Shown piece after piece: positions 1-11,152 of a stretch of 64,000 nt of DNA (position 1 is its first letter; each line of letters opens with the position of its first letter). Below the pieces are notes generated by a model that worked only from the letters and a program-made list of their open reading frames with translations, did no database searches and was not told the DNA's origin. Made by a program: the position numbers and the translations under genes. The DNA is taken from positions 62,001 to 126,000 of the forward strand of contig NW_019173978.1 in assembly GCF_001642475.1 (NCBI RefSeq). Reading direction: 5' to 3'. The stretch is from Fonsecaea monophora. Taxonomy: Eukaryota > Ascomycota > Eurotiomycetes > Chaetothyriales > Herpotrichiellaceae.

Positions 1-208
1 AACTCTGCACAGAACACCAAAATCCAGAGGCCACCTCCTCTACACGTCTAACAACTTCAAGAGGCTCAAATCATCACAACGCGCCCAAACAATTCATTCT
101 GGGCTCTTTATTCATCTCCGTACACTTGATTTCGCATCCTGTCAAATTTTCAGCAATTGATTCGGATGGTTTCTCGTCCTTCTCGTCGACCTCGCCGATG
201 CCGATGAA

Positions 209-3200
209 ATGCCCGTCGAGCACTTGCGCTCGAAGAAGTCTCAAGCACAGTGAGCAATATTCCTCACAACCCTCAAAGACGCTCATAATATCTCCCGCAG
301 TCTACTGACTAAATGTCATGAATTATAGGAGCCTGGTGCTGTCAAGAAAGCGCAAATTAAGCGAACTCTTCTCTATCGTTGTCTCCGTCGAAGACCCAAC
401 CTACAAGCAGAAACTCCAGGCCTTTCATGATGCAAATGACCTAGAAAAGTACGCATCTCCCGTCGCTCGCTTCTTTCTACCACTGTTGCAGTTTTCATGA
501 ATTATGAGGCTTGGTTGGCTTAGTTGTGCTCACTCTTCCACAGAGGGCGTCGCTTCGACGAAACAACAATCCCACCTAGAATCCATATAACTCTTCCACC
601 TCGAAAACATGAGCCTGCGCAACCGTGTGCAGTACCTCTATCGCCCTCTCTTGCGGCGCAGCAATCATTAGATGCATCAAACACCACTCCGCCGTCACCT
701 CAAGGGTCCAAAGCCGCTCCTAACCCGATCCCACCAGAACAGCCCGCGACTGGGCAGGAGTCGCATGACCAAAACAAAGGCGATGAAGGCATCGAGGTTA
801 CAATTGACGAAAGGGGTGGGACAGATCTCCAGGGGGCCACTGCAGTAGCAGTTAACGCGCAGAAAGACGAGGCCAGCACGCTCCCCAATCTTCCCAACTC
901 CGACGGTGAATTGAAGTCCCCGGTACCTCAGTCTGTCAAGGGGACTCCTCTTGGACAAACATCTAACGTCGAGTCTGAGCCTCCGAGCACGCTGACAGTC
1001 GTTACTGGACTATCGGAAGATACAGAACCCCGCTCATCCATTGCCGTCGACCGTCAACTCAGTCGAAGTCCTCTTCTCGTCCCGATCCCAGCAGCTGCCG
1101 AGCCACAATCCTCGCCAGCTTCCACAAATGGGCCAGACTCGTCTAACACCCCTGCGCCGACAGCTGGATCGCCGGGAACGAGTCCTGGTATTGATGTACC
1201 CCTTGTTACATCCGAGATTGCCCACGAGGGCAAGCCTTTGGATGCTGAGCATGCGGGCTTGGAACGATCGCCTCCCTCGCCGGAAGCTAAGAACCCGCAC
1301 GGCGCAAGTGGAAGTCATGCTCCCTCTGCTGATGTCGAAATGACCGGAGTGGTCAACGCAGGATCCATGAATTCAACTTCTGATGTTCATAGTAAGCTTC
1401 CTGCAGAGGCATTAGCTGCATCACAGACCCCGCGACCGATGATGCGGATAGACACTCAGGCAGAGAACGACGCATATTTCAAAGCACGGCCTGGGAGTGG
1501 AATTGTCGAAAGTCCAGCCCCAATAACCGGCACAACTCCTAAGAAGAATGTGCCCGCGACGCCGTCATCTCAGGAGCCTGCGAAACGCGCAACGAGGATC
1601 TCATCTGGTGTGTTGCAGAAGAAATCTGTATCGGAAATTCTTGGTGAAATGCCGAAGACCTCAACCCCCCCGGCAGATTCCCCATCGTCAGCGATCCACC
1701 GCGATGCACATGGTGGCACAACTTCTCAGGGTCGACTAACCGAACGCGACCGTCGCGACAAAGAACGTAGCCGGCTATCAACAGTGGTTTTTGCAAAACC
1801 TCAAAAACCTGCATTCGATGAGGAGAATCTTGAGTTGACGCGCATCGGCGATGGTGAAGCCCAGCGAAGAACAGGGCCTGGCGAGAGGGATTACCTCTAT
1901 ACTTTGTTCGAGAACAAGGCACACTCGATGTCTCGACAGACCACCATGTCTTACCTCATCCAAAATGCCCACAAGACACTGTCAACTTCGGATCATCTGA
2001 TTGAGTACGAGTCATCTGCGGAATGTCGGATATTGAAACGACTCTACCAACTACAAGAGAAGCAACGCTGGCCTCTCAGGCAGTATAAGCGTGCTGACGA
2101 AGCAGCTAGACCAACCTCTCATTGGGATTTTCTGCTTGATCATATGAAGTGGATGCGCACCGACTTCAGGGAAGAGCGAAAGTGGAAGCTCGCAGCTGCC
2201 AGAGGGCTCGCAGAATGCTGTGCAGAATGGGTCACGAGCTCCCCCGAAGACAGAAAACGTCTACAAGTGCGCGTTCGACCACCAAAGTATCTGCCCGGAA
2301 CTACCGGTTCTGAGGACGTGGCTATGGAAGACGGTTCTGGACCAACCTTGTCTTCGCACCCCACGCCCGAGCTGGTGCCCTCCAACGAGGACGATTCCGT
2401 AAGCGACGACATTGCAGACCCGCGAGAGGTACAAATGTCCAGTGCTCCGGCCGCGATATTCTCTTTGGGTGCTTCTGACTTCAGCTTCGCCGTCGACAAA
2501 ACTCCTGCTCTAGACAAGCTTTTAAACGAGTTACCCCTCTACGAGCCATCAATTGCCAACCTAGATCATTCTATATCTAACTTGGGAGAACGGCTCGATG
2601 CGAAATGGAAAACAGATATTGTTCCCGTTTCGAGGTGGGCCACCGAAAAGCTCCCAGTCAAGGAGTACAGGCCTCCAATGAAACGCAGCCGGTACGATTA
2701 CGAGCCTGACCCTTCACCGAAGAAGAAGTCAGAGCCGCTTCCACCGGAGGAGACGAACGTTGCGTTGTTCATGCCTGAGAACAAAGCAATCCGGGACAGG
2801 ATCCACCCTGGACATTCTTTCCGCCCACCATCAGAACATCCCATGCCTACTCAAGCCTTCTTCGAGACGCGGTCGTCATCGCAATGGACACCTGCGGAAG
2901 ACGATGAACTCAAGAGACTCGTTAAGGATTATTCCTACAATTGGTCCCTCATTTCCAGCTGTCTTACTCCCCCAAGTTTGTATACGTCAGGTGCCGATAG
3001 ACGGACACCATGGGAATGCTTTGAGAGATGGATTGGTTTGGAAGGTCTACCTGCGGATATGTCAAAGACGGCCTACTTCAAGACGTACTCGGGAAGAATT
3101 GAGGCAGCGGGGAGAAATGTGACTGCTCAGCTTGAGGAAGCCCAAAGAAGAGCGGGCGCCAACGTTCAGATCTCGGCACGAAAGAGGACGACACAGCCTG

Positions 3201-4573
3201 TCAGAGTCGAACGGAAGAGGACCCAACGACATCTTGCTATGCTCGATGCTATGCGGAAGCTGGCCAAAAAGCGAGAGACAGCTCTTCAGAAACAACAACA
3301 TCAAGCCGACCTTGCTGCCATGCGCAAAGTCAACGATGCCAATGTGCCCAAACCCTCTTATAAGACCCCGGCGGAGTTCTCGCAGCTCAAGCAGGAGCGC
3401 GAGCAGAAACTTGCGGAACGGCAAGAGATATATCGGCAGCAGCTCATTGCACACCAACGTGCCACTGCACAGCAACAACGTGGCCAGAATGGTCAACCCA
3501 ATGGCTTGCCAAATAGTATACCCGCTGCTGGACCGGGGATGCGTGCTCCATCCACAACCGGCGTACCTGGAATGTCAAACGGCAACATGCAAATGCCCAA
3601 TGGCCATCCCCGTCATCCAGCCATGATGGCCGCAATGCAAGGGAATATGCAGCTACCACCTGGTATGATGGCACCGAAAATAACCCCACAAATGCAAGCA
3701 CAGATGCAAGCGCAACTCGCCGCCCGTGGTGGAGTAACTTCACCACAGCAGATGCGCATGCTCCAGGAAGCCACCAGAGCGCAACAAGAACAGCTTCTGC
3801 GACAGGCCCAAGCTCAGAGTGGTTCTCATTCTTCGCCGAACAACCCTCATGCCGCTCTCGCAAATGGCCAAGGCATGAATAATGCCGCTTATCGTGCTGC
3901 CATGGCCGCTGCTACCGCAAACGGGAATGCATCCCCTTCTGGCCACATGAACGGAAGCTCACCTCGTCCCAACACCGCTAATTCCGGCCAGGCTTTATCC
4001 AGTGGACATGTTCCTGTACTGACGCAGATCGCTAACAAAATTCGAGAACACCATCCCAACTTGTCAGACGAGGAGGTACAACGGCTTGCATCGCAGCAGC
4101 TCCAAACCTATCAACACCAAGCAACAGCTGCCGCCGCAGGGCAGAATCACAAACGTCCTCAGCCTCACAACCAGGCGGCGTTGAATGCGGCTCTTGGTGC
4201 TGTCAATGCTGGAAATAATGCCTCTGCTGCCGCGGCTGCCGCTGCTGCCGCACAACTTGGACATCCAAATATGATGACCAATGAGCAATTGCAACAATAT
4301 AACCAGCGAATTAGGATGCAACAAGCTCAACAACACGCGGCGCGAAACTTGCAAGCGATGCAGATGCAGCAAATGGCCGCCATGCCTAATGGGATGGCAA
4401 ACTCGCCTGTAATGAACATGGCTCGGCCAGTAAGCCAACACGGAAACCAAGGGCAAATGAGTCGCAGCGCAACCCCGAGAGACCAGCGCAGCTCCAGCCA
4501 GAGTAATGTTAATGGCAACGGGCCTGGGCAACAGAGCAGCCCACGACAGGCGGCGCAGAGCATGCAGACATGA
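209..4573 (+). CDS. eaf1: NuA4 histone acetyltransferase subunit Eaf1/Vid21 (HSA + SANT)
   Basis: Scaffold subunit of the NuA4 histone acetyltransferase complex, acting in the nucleus. Three exons join in frame (209-249, 329-448, 544-4573) to give about 1396 residues. The first intron has a CTGAC branch sequence. The short N-terminal exons encode the Arg/Lys-rich segment SRKRKLSELF and the DLEKGRRFDE junction typical of this family. An HSA domain begins with SHWDFLLDHMKWM near nucleotide 2118 (about residue 575), and a SANT/Myb domain starts with QWTPAEDDELKRL near 2881 (about residue 830). The N-terminal third is Pro/Ser-rich and disordered. The C-terminal 450 residues are Gln/Ala/Met-rich with a polyalanine run near 4225-4250. 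ATG 209 was chosen because an in-frame TGA lies at 158 and no AG acceptor lies between the two. HSA then SANT then a Q-rich tail is the Eaf1 order. Only the exact 5' end is uncertain. Confidence 0.9.
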
Positions 4574-5230
4574 AGAAAAAAATGATCGAGCTCTCTATAT
4601 TACCGCACATTTTGTATAAAGAGATTCATCTCCTATCTATTTGGTACTTGATATTTGATTGTGGGCTCGATCAGGGATGAATGTCGGAACCGGATGTCGG
4701 CACTGGGAGTTTATGGTGCCCAGCTTTATGTACTCTGTGCCTGATGCGATGTGATAGACTACGCCCAGAGGGAAAGGAGTATGGAGGACTATGTGGTCAA
4801 GCTCAGTGCAGTCTTGAGAGTCCAGGAGGGGATCGAACGCCCATCAAGTCAGGGGCTCGACGCTGACCCTGTAGCACAAAGGGGATGACTGGGACAAGCA
4901 CAAGCAATGGTTGATAGCAGTGTTGAAAGAAATGCTCGACAAGACAGGAGCAATGTTCTAATTTCGAAGCTATTTTATGCGTTGCGCATATCAAGTACAT
5001 TCAAGTTTTCTCCTGGGAAATGCCTCCCCCCACGACCCCTCCGAGGCCCCCTGAGGTGGTAAGGGATTTTGTTCGTGCATGATCTGTTCCGTTCGGTTCG
5101 TTCGTGTGCAGATTTGGTCGATTTCTTTTGTGCCTCACGCGGCTGCTCTCTGATCCTCGAGGCGTTGCAGCAGAGCGTCCAGGAAGGCATCGACTCTCCC
5201 GGACGACCGCACCGGGTGGTGAGCAGACTC
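4574..5230. other. Convergent 3' intergenic region
   Basis: Spacer between the 3' ends of eaf1 (+) and the eIF3m gene (-). It should hold both 3' UTRs. No gene, repeat or credible tRNA is seen; a T-arm-like stretch near 4828 lacks the other arms. Confidence 0.6.
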
Positions 5231-6744
5231 CTAATCTCCACCACCTACCTCAATCTCTCGAGGTCCCTGCTGCTGCTGCTGCTGATCTCCCCTGTCGCGA
5301 CGCGGTCCACGGCCACCCCTGTCGCCACCCTGTCTTCTCTGCTGCTGGCGTTCCCCTCCATTTCTCTGACCGTCCCCGTCACCTCCGTAACCGTTGACGC
5401 CCGCATCTCCGTTCGATGTCGGTCCTTCCCTCAGAAACTTTTCTCGCTCAGCCCTGACAACGGTCAACACACTCTCCAGACTCCGTCGCCATACCATGAG
5501 GCGTCCTTGGATTTCGGCCCATTGCTTCTCCCCGAATACGCGGTACGTGGCTCGCTGAACCAAAAACTCCTGCTTCAGTTGGGAGAGCTTGCCTTCGACG
5601 AGACCAGCTCGGATGGTGTCGATGACCCACATCTCCACGTCTTCGGAGGGGATCTGCAATGCAGATGCAATGGTGCTGTAGGGAACCGAGCGAGTGGTTG
5701 ATGATGCGGCAATAGTAGCCAGTGTTAGAAGGCGGATCTTGTGGCTCAGTGTCTCAGCTGCGGAATCTGGTATGCCTAAGTCTGCCAGGTTGTTCGTTTC
5801 GAGGAAGTCGGTGTATGAGGAATAATCGTCTGAGGAGAAGATCTCCAGGAGGTCGAAGAGATTGCTATCCGAACGCCGCAACGCGACGACCGCGTCACTG
5901 GTAGTCAAGGGTGTGAAATCCGTTATTGCGGGATTTGTCAATGCCACCCGCAGAGCACGTCGTGCAAGTTCTGCGCTCTCCGCCTCGGACGCCGATTCGG
6001 GAGGGATTGTCTGCAGTGCAGACAGGAGGTATGTGTACTGGAGGTCTTCATTTCCGGTCGCAGAAGCCACATCAGCCACCCCTACGTATAGATTGCGGGC
6101 ATCTTCGTCATCGAGCTCCCATGCGGACAGCCAGTTGGGGATATTCGTCTCGAGTTGAGGGATGAGCGCCTCGAAAGCCTGAGAGGAAGACGTTTGGCGC
6201 ATGACTTTGAGGATGGCGAGGAACACATGGTAGCGAGATTCACTTGTCGGAGGCAGGACGTTGAATATGGTTGTAAGGGTCTGCAGCGCAAGGCTGCCGC
6301 CGTAGGTGGGAGAGGAGGTAACGGGCTGCTCAGACAGATACGTGCATATTCTGGAGAAGAGTCCGTCGGAAATGGAAGACTGAGAAGAGAGGCTGATCAA
6401 GAGGTTGTATGCTGCCGAGAATTCTGCGAAATAGATGTCAGCATTCCACCTCCACGGAGATAGTCACAACGGGTATTCTTACCTCTCTCAGGAGCGCTGT
6501 TGAGGACTGAGGCCTTGGTCACGATCTTTTTCAACACTTCATTTTTCTGGCTTTGGACTGCGGCCTCGTCAATAGGCTCTTGTGACTGCTCAGACTCTCT
6601 GATGGTGCTGAGTAGTTGTCCGATTTCGGCCTGAACCCCGGCGCCTTCCTCCGACTTTGCGAGTGTGTCGATGTACTGGGCGAGTTCTTCTGCAAGTTCA
6701 GTGAACGTCCCTTCGATCAGAAGGGTGTTTGTGGGTGCGGGCAT
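5231..6744 (-). CDS. Translation initiation factor eIF3 subunit M (PCI domain)
   Basis: Subunit m of the eIF3 complex, which brings the 40S subunit to mRNA in the cytoplasm. Two exons on the minus strand (6744-6483 and 6423-5231) flank a 59-bp GTAAGA..CAG intron and join at APEREFSAAYNLL, giving 484 residues. The N-terminus MPAPTNTLLIEGTF is a family signature, so ATG 6744 is preferred over an in-frame ATG at 6801. The PCI region lies roughly at residues 210-370, with the helical stretch LSHKIRLLTLATIA and the winged-helix piece YSTIASALQIPSEDVEMWVI. The C-terminus is a Gly/Arg/Gln-rich tail with RGG-like repeats and a run of six glutamines, suggesting RNA contact. The gene lies head-to-tail with tfb3 upstream. 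Confidence 0.9.
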
Positions 6745-7249
6745 TGGTGGCGGAGGTTGACTCGAGGCAACTTTACGGGGGTACAGAATGGTAGCAATCA
6801 AGGAGAATGAGCAAGAAGAACTAGAAGCGCAGACACAGATTGTCCCAAGTCAACCAGGACCTCAGATATTGCGATTGCTCAGTGCCAGGTGGTTTGGCTT
6901 CTGCGAGAGAGAACCGCCAACGCCAAGATTTCATCTGGTGGTCGGAGGGCAACTTTCCCACTGACCGCAGCAGTTTTCGCGAAATCGATCATTTGGGGCT
7001 AGCGTCTTGGCACAGTCCTGGATGGAATAGGTGGATTTGGCATTAACAGACCAGGCTGAAGTGACTCCATGGGAACTCTCAGTTTCCAGCTTATCATATA
7101 CAGAGTATCGCATTGGAAGGAATATCCAGGTCCATCTGGGTGAAATGTCCAAAATCCCCCAACATGTTGCAGATGATCACCACGATCCCTTCCTGAGAAT
7201 GCTTCAGCCCCTAAATCACCGTCTCATGCCATCAACCTCCCAACGACGG
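6745..7249. promoter_or_regulatory. Spacer: tfb3 3' end and eIF3m promoter
   Basis: About 500 bp between the tfb3 stop and the eIF3m start, both on the minus strand. It must contain the tfb3 3' UTR and the eIF3m promoter. No gene seen; the short plus-strand reading frames here have no recognisable protein character. Confidence 0.5.
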
Positions 7250-8100
7250 CTAGAAGACGTCGTCTGCGACCTTGACCTCACCGGTTCCCGGTGCAGGGAC
7301 GGCTGCATTGTCCTTTGCCGCCATCTCATCCTGAATGAAAACCCCCAGACCCGCAAATGCACGCAGCAGACATTCGTCCATGTATTGTCCAAAGTCGTAA
7401 CCTGCGGCAACCATGGCTTCTGCTGGCTTCCCCCTTGCCCGCGCAATGTAGCTCTCCTTGACTTCGTAGTAATCTCTGTTGCGCGGCATCCCCATAAAGG
7501 GATCGTATGGTGCCACAGCCACCGGCATGATCTTCTTCTTCAGACCCTTTATTAGACCGCTGGGATCTGCAACGGTTGGGTCAACGTCCTTCTTCTTCAA
7601 CGCTTTAGTGCTGGGGTCGGCAGTTTCGTTTGTATCCACTTTGAGACCATTGGCAATGGCATACTCCTTCAACTTGCGGTTAGTAGCCGCCACATCCGTT
7701 CGCAGGACCAGATTCATAATCATTTCTTCTCGAAGCTCCAAGAAGTCATCGTAATAGCGTTTCGACTCAAATTCTTCCTCCTGCCGATCGAGGCTATCTA
7801 TGTCAGGCCAACTGCGGGAAAGGGACCAAGGACAACATACATTTTATTCACCCGTTTCCGAATTTCCACCTCGCGTTCGATCTTGAGATCTTCAAAAGTC
7901 TGGGTCCGCCATTCTCGTTTCCAGAGACTGACATGACATCCTCCGATGGGACATTCGGCTTTTCCACTGGAGAAGTTTCGATCCACACAGCCTTCACAGA
8001 TCCGGTGGTAGCATTTGGTGTTGATCTTGAAGCGAAGTCCTGGGTGTGTCCGAGGATCACTGCCACAGACGGGGCATTTGTTTGGGGCTGATTGATTCAT
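7250..8100 (-). CDS. tfb3: TFIIH/CAK assembly factor Tfb3 (MAT1; RING finger)
   Basis: Ring-finger subunit of TFIIH that joins the cyclin-dependent kinase module to the core complex and supports RNA polymerase II CTD phosphorylation. Exons 8100-7841 and 7793-7250 give 267 residues. The N-terminus has a C3HC4 RING (CPVCGSD, CYHRICEGC, CPIGGC) followed by the conserved linker KIEREVEIRKRVNK. After the junction come LDRQEEEFESKRYYDDFLE and a MAT1 helical region, then a Lys-rich linker and a C-terminal helix (ECLLRAFAGLGVFI). The intron is only 47 bp. I placed its end at 7794, after the CTGAC branch, because the earlier AG would leave a 29-bp intron. Divergent from the URI1 gene across a 458-bp promoter. 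Confidence 0.88.
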
Positions 8101-8558
8101 GTCAGTATGTCGCCGCTATCTTGCGTAAGCTAGAGGCTGTACGGGTCAACTCATCATCATCCATGGTGCTTCTCGCTTCATCAGAAGGGGTTGCCTTTGA
8201 TAGGTCCTTGATCAGACGACGCTTCGAATTTGATCAGACCTGGTTTGTGTCGCCACTACGAGCCGTAGCATCTCGAAGGATACTCAGCTGAAGGTTCGCG
8301 AGGAAGGAATGTGAGATCGAGGAGAGAGCAAGGAATGTGAGGTTGGAGAAGTGAAATGTGCAAGGCACTGAGCACGTGTAAGGCTGCAGGCGAAATTTGT
8401 AATGACAAATCGTTTCGCTACAGTGGCGTTTCCAAAAAGTCAGGCGGCAAGGCTTGGTGGAAGATTTTCATCACCAAAACACGCATCGTCACCTCCTCCG
8501 CTCTCTTTTCTCCTCTTGGAACTCCTGCTTAGCCTGTGTGCTCTGCTTTTTGTAAGCC
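8101..8558. promoter_or_regulatory. Bidirectional promoter, tfb3 / URI1
   Basis: 458 bp between two divergent start codons. A pyrimidine-rich tract lies at 8488-8550 just upstream of the URI1 ATG, a common fungal core-promoter feature. No reading frame of note. Confidence 0.55.
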
Positions 8559-10325
8559 ATGGATGCTTCCGCACTTGCTCGAGTTGAACTACAGCGGGTC
8601 GAATTAGAGAACAACATTGCAAAGCTCCGCAAATCTCTCCGGCACTGGCAAACACTTGAGGTCGACTACGAGGGGCTCAAAGAAGAATTCCTGGGCATCC
8701 CCCAAGATGCCTCCCCCGATGTCTGCCTTCAAGCAGCAAAAGACTTCAAGCCAGAAATTATGGACGAAACTGAGTTACACGAACTTCTGAGGGATAAAAG
8801 CTCCCGGCCTCGCCGACCACCTCAGCTTGTGGACTTGCTGTCGAAGCGTGCAGATTACGTCATCCGAAATATTGAGACAATAAGGAAGCAACTCTCTGAC
8901 GCAGAAAAGAGGAGGAATGCCTTACTGCTCGCAGAGGAGCCCGATCATCGAGATGAAGCTGGCCTACCTCTGGCCGAAATTACCGAGGAGCTCGACGACA
9001 TGGGACAGGTTATATCCAGCAAAGTGGAGACTCCAGGTGCTAACGCTCCCAATCTAATAGACGTACTGAAGAGGGCTGGTGTGCATGATCTGGAGGAGAC
9101 AAACGGCACAATCACGAAAGCCGAATCCCCAGCAAATCACCCGGACGGAAACGCTCCCGCGTCACAGATAGAAGTGGATGAGGATGGGAGCAGGGAAAGT
9201 AGTTCTCTCAATAACACTCCACAAGCCGGTACAGTTCAACCAGCGCAGTCTTCAACAGATGCCTTCCTGACGAATCCAAATGACACGGAAGCCGAAGCCG
9301 AATTGCGCCGAGAAATGCTCGAATACTCACGCGGCTTAGACGAAGTCGGAGCCATTGTAGCTGAGCTTGAGCTGGAAGAAGAGGCGTCCGATATCTCGTA
9401 TGACGAAAATGAAGACGACCTGGACTATGACTCTGACATGGATCTGGAGGACCTCGAAGAGGACGAGTCGGAAGATGAATCTGGCAAGAGCAGACGGCCT
9501 CTATCTCTGCCACGCGGCTATCAAAAGAAAATGGAAGAATTGCAGGAGAAGCTAGGGCTGAAGAATATTGGGCCTCAACCAGAAGTTGAAGCCACAATGG
9601 AGCAAGTCAAACACGTGGAACGGCCACCGGCAGCCGAAGCAGCTCGGAAGGCAGCTATCGCCAGACATGATAACTCGAAGAAGAGTAATCTGAAGTCGAG
9701 TCTGAGCAAGTCTGCGGAAGCCGACAAATCAATCAAGGAGAAGAAGCCCAGCAAAAAGAAAGTGGCATTCTCTACAGACTTGGATATTGCTCACGAAAAG
9801 CCTCCGTCTGGGAAAATGCCTCCACCAAACAGACCGCCGCTCGGAGATACTCAAACATCGAAGTTGCGACCCATCAAAGATTCAATCATCGAGCGAGTGA
9901 GTGATCAAGATGAGGAAGCCCCTGCTATCCCGGCAGCTCCAGCCGTAAAGACCGTCAAACAGTCAAGATTTAAAGCTGCGCGCGAATCTTTACCGCAGAC
10001 GCCCAAATTCGCTTCTCCAATGCCATTTTCAAGCGAAAGAGTTGAGGATACAGTTGCGTCCCCTCAGTCTCGATCCTCGGTCGTCACTGCGCAGGTGGTA
10101 GAGCGGCCATTTTCCAAAGCACCGAAGGCTCCCAGCCCAGATGACTTTTCAGAAGAAGACCACCAACGGGAGATCGCGAAGGAATACCAGCAACATAGGA
10201 TGAAACGCATAGCCTCCCAAGATGGTGGGTTTCTCGGCAACAGTGAAGACGGTGAGATAACTCCTCTAGAAGACGAGAACGGGCGCAAAGTCAGCAGATT
10301 CAAGGCGGCGGGAATCAAACGATGA
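8559..10325 (+). CDS. Unconventional prefoldin URI1/Bud27-like protein (DUF3835)
   Basis: Single-exon 588-residue protein. Residues 1-135 form a long predicted coiled-coil segment (LARVELQRVELENNIAKL, then LVDLLSKRADYVIRNIE) resembling the alpha-class prefoldin domain of URI/Bud27. An acidic central region (DENEDDLDYDSDMDLEDLEE, about residues 285-305) and Lys-rich disordered linkers follow. The C-terminus carries the DUF3835-type block EIAKEYQQHRMKRI followed by QDGGFLG and ends SRFKAAGIKR. In yeast, Bud27 links prefoldin to RNA polymerase assembly and translation start; that role here is inferred from family. ATG 8559 is the first in-frame ATG after a pyrimidine-rich leader. Confidence 0.75.
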   Translation: MDASALARVELQRVELENNIAKLRKSLRHWQTLEVDYEGLKEEFLGIPQDASPDVCLQAAKDFKPEIMDETELHELLRDKSSRPRRPPQLVDLLSKRADYVIRNIETIRKQLSDAEKRRNALLLAEEPDHRDEAGLPLAEITEELDDMGQVISSKVETPGANAPNLIDVLKRAGVHDLEETNGTITKAESPANHPDGNAPASQIEVDEDGSRESSSLNNTPQAGTVQPAQSSTDAFLTNPNDTEAEAELRREMLEYSRGLDEVGAIVAELELEEEASDISYDENEDDLDYDSDMDLEDLEEDESEDESGKSRRPLSLPRGYQKKMEELQEKLGLKNIGPQPEVEATMEQVKHVERPPAAEAARKAAIARHDNSKKSNLKSSLSKSAEADKSIKEKKPSKKKVAFSTDLDIAHEKPPSGKMPPPNRPPLGDTQTSKLRPIKDSIIERVSDQDEEAPAIPAAPAVKTVKQSRFKAARESLPQTPKFASPMPFSSERVEDTVASPQSRSSVVTAQVVERPFSKAPKAPSPDDFSEEDHQREIAKEYQQHRMKRIASQDGGFLGNSEDGEITPLEDENGRKVSRFKAAGIKR

Positions 10326-11152
10326 GGTTCGATCAGAGTCAGAATCCTCTGTCCTATCACCAAGACTTGCACAACATGAAAGAGATCCTCATTCTTTGAG
10401 CCCTCGAAATCCTGTCACCATCTCCACTTACCTCTTCTCTATACTTTCCATCCTGTCGAGTCCTTAGTTGCATTTTCCCCCGGAGCCGTCAGGAATTTCT
10501 TTCCATGCTACGCAGAATTTGTAGAATCAATCTACCTATTCTCACACGACGGAGCTCCTAGATGGAACGACGAAGCTGGGCTCTCTGACGCCTGATCCGG
10601 TGTTGATGGATAAGGCGATTCGTTTCACCCAGTACATACAAGCAATTCATTCTCCACTACGGGTCACCATAATTGCGTCTTGAAGCCACGGCAAAGCTCC
10701 GGCTCCACTCTTGTCAGTTCATGATGGATTTTCATTTGTCTACAAGCACACAAAAGGGTATTCGGATTACGAGATATCAATTCGTACTCGCAGCAGCTCG
10801 TACATACATTTACTGCGGATTCGGCTCGACGCATAGGAGCCGCTCCATCCCAGGCTACCGAAGATCTCGACGTCCACCGCCCTTTGACCGACTTACCTGG
10901 ACCTATCCTAGTAGGTTTACCCAGGGTATTACTTATAGCATTTGAGACCCCTCCCTCCCTACCATGGTCTTCTTGTCCTTTTAGGGTCTTTCAAACCCAT
11001 ATAATCCCCTGCCTTTCCCACTCTCTTCTCCCTCTATTCCCCTTTATAGCTCTAACAATATCTCCCGTCACGACAATAATTGCTCCTTCTTTCGAGGGAG
11101 ATAGCTGGCAAGCAAGCAAAAACACAACCTAGCCTGGGATTGACTTCCCCTA
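10326..11152. promoter_or_regulatory. Spacer upstream of the MFS gene
   Basis: 827 bp between two plus-strand genes, holding the URI1-like gene's 3' UTR and the MFS gene's promoter. A CT-rich stretch at 10940-11080 precedes the MFS start. Nothing else seen. Confidence 0.5.

Noticed and set aside
4828..4880. T-arm-like sequence suggesting a minus-strand tRNA
   Set aside because: No matching acceptor, D or anticodon stems.
5069..5701. 210-codon plus-strand open frame
   Set aside because: Lies antisense to eIF3m exon 2; a shadow of its coding bias.
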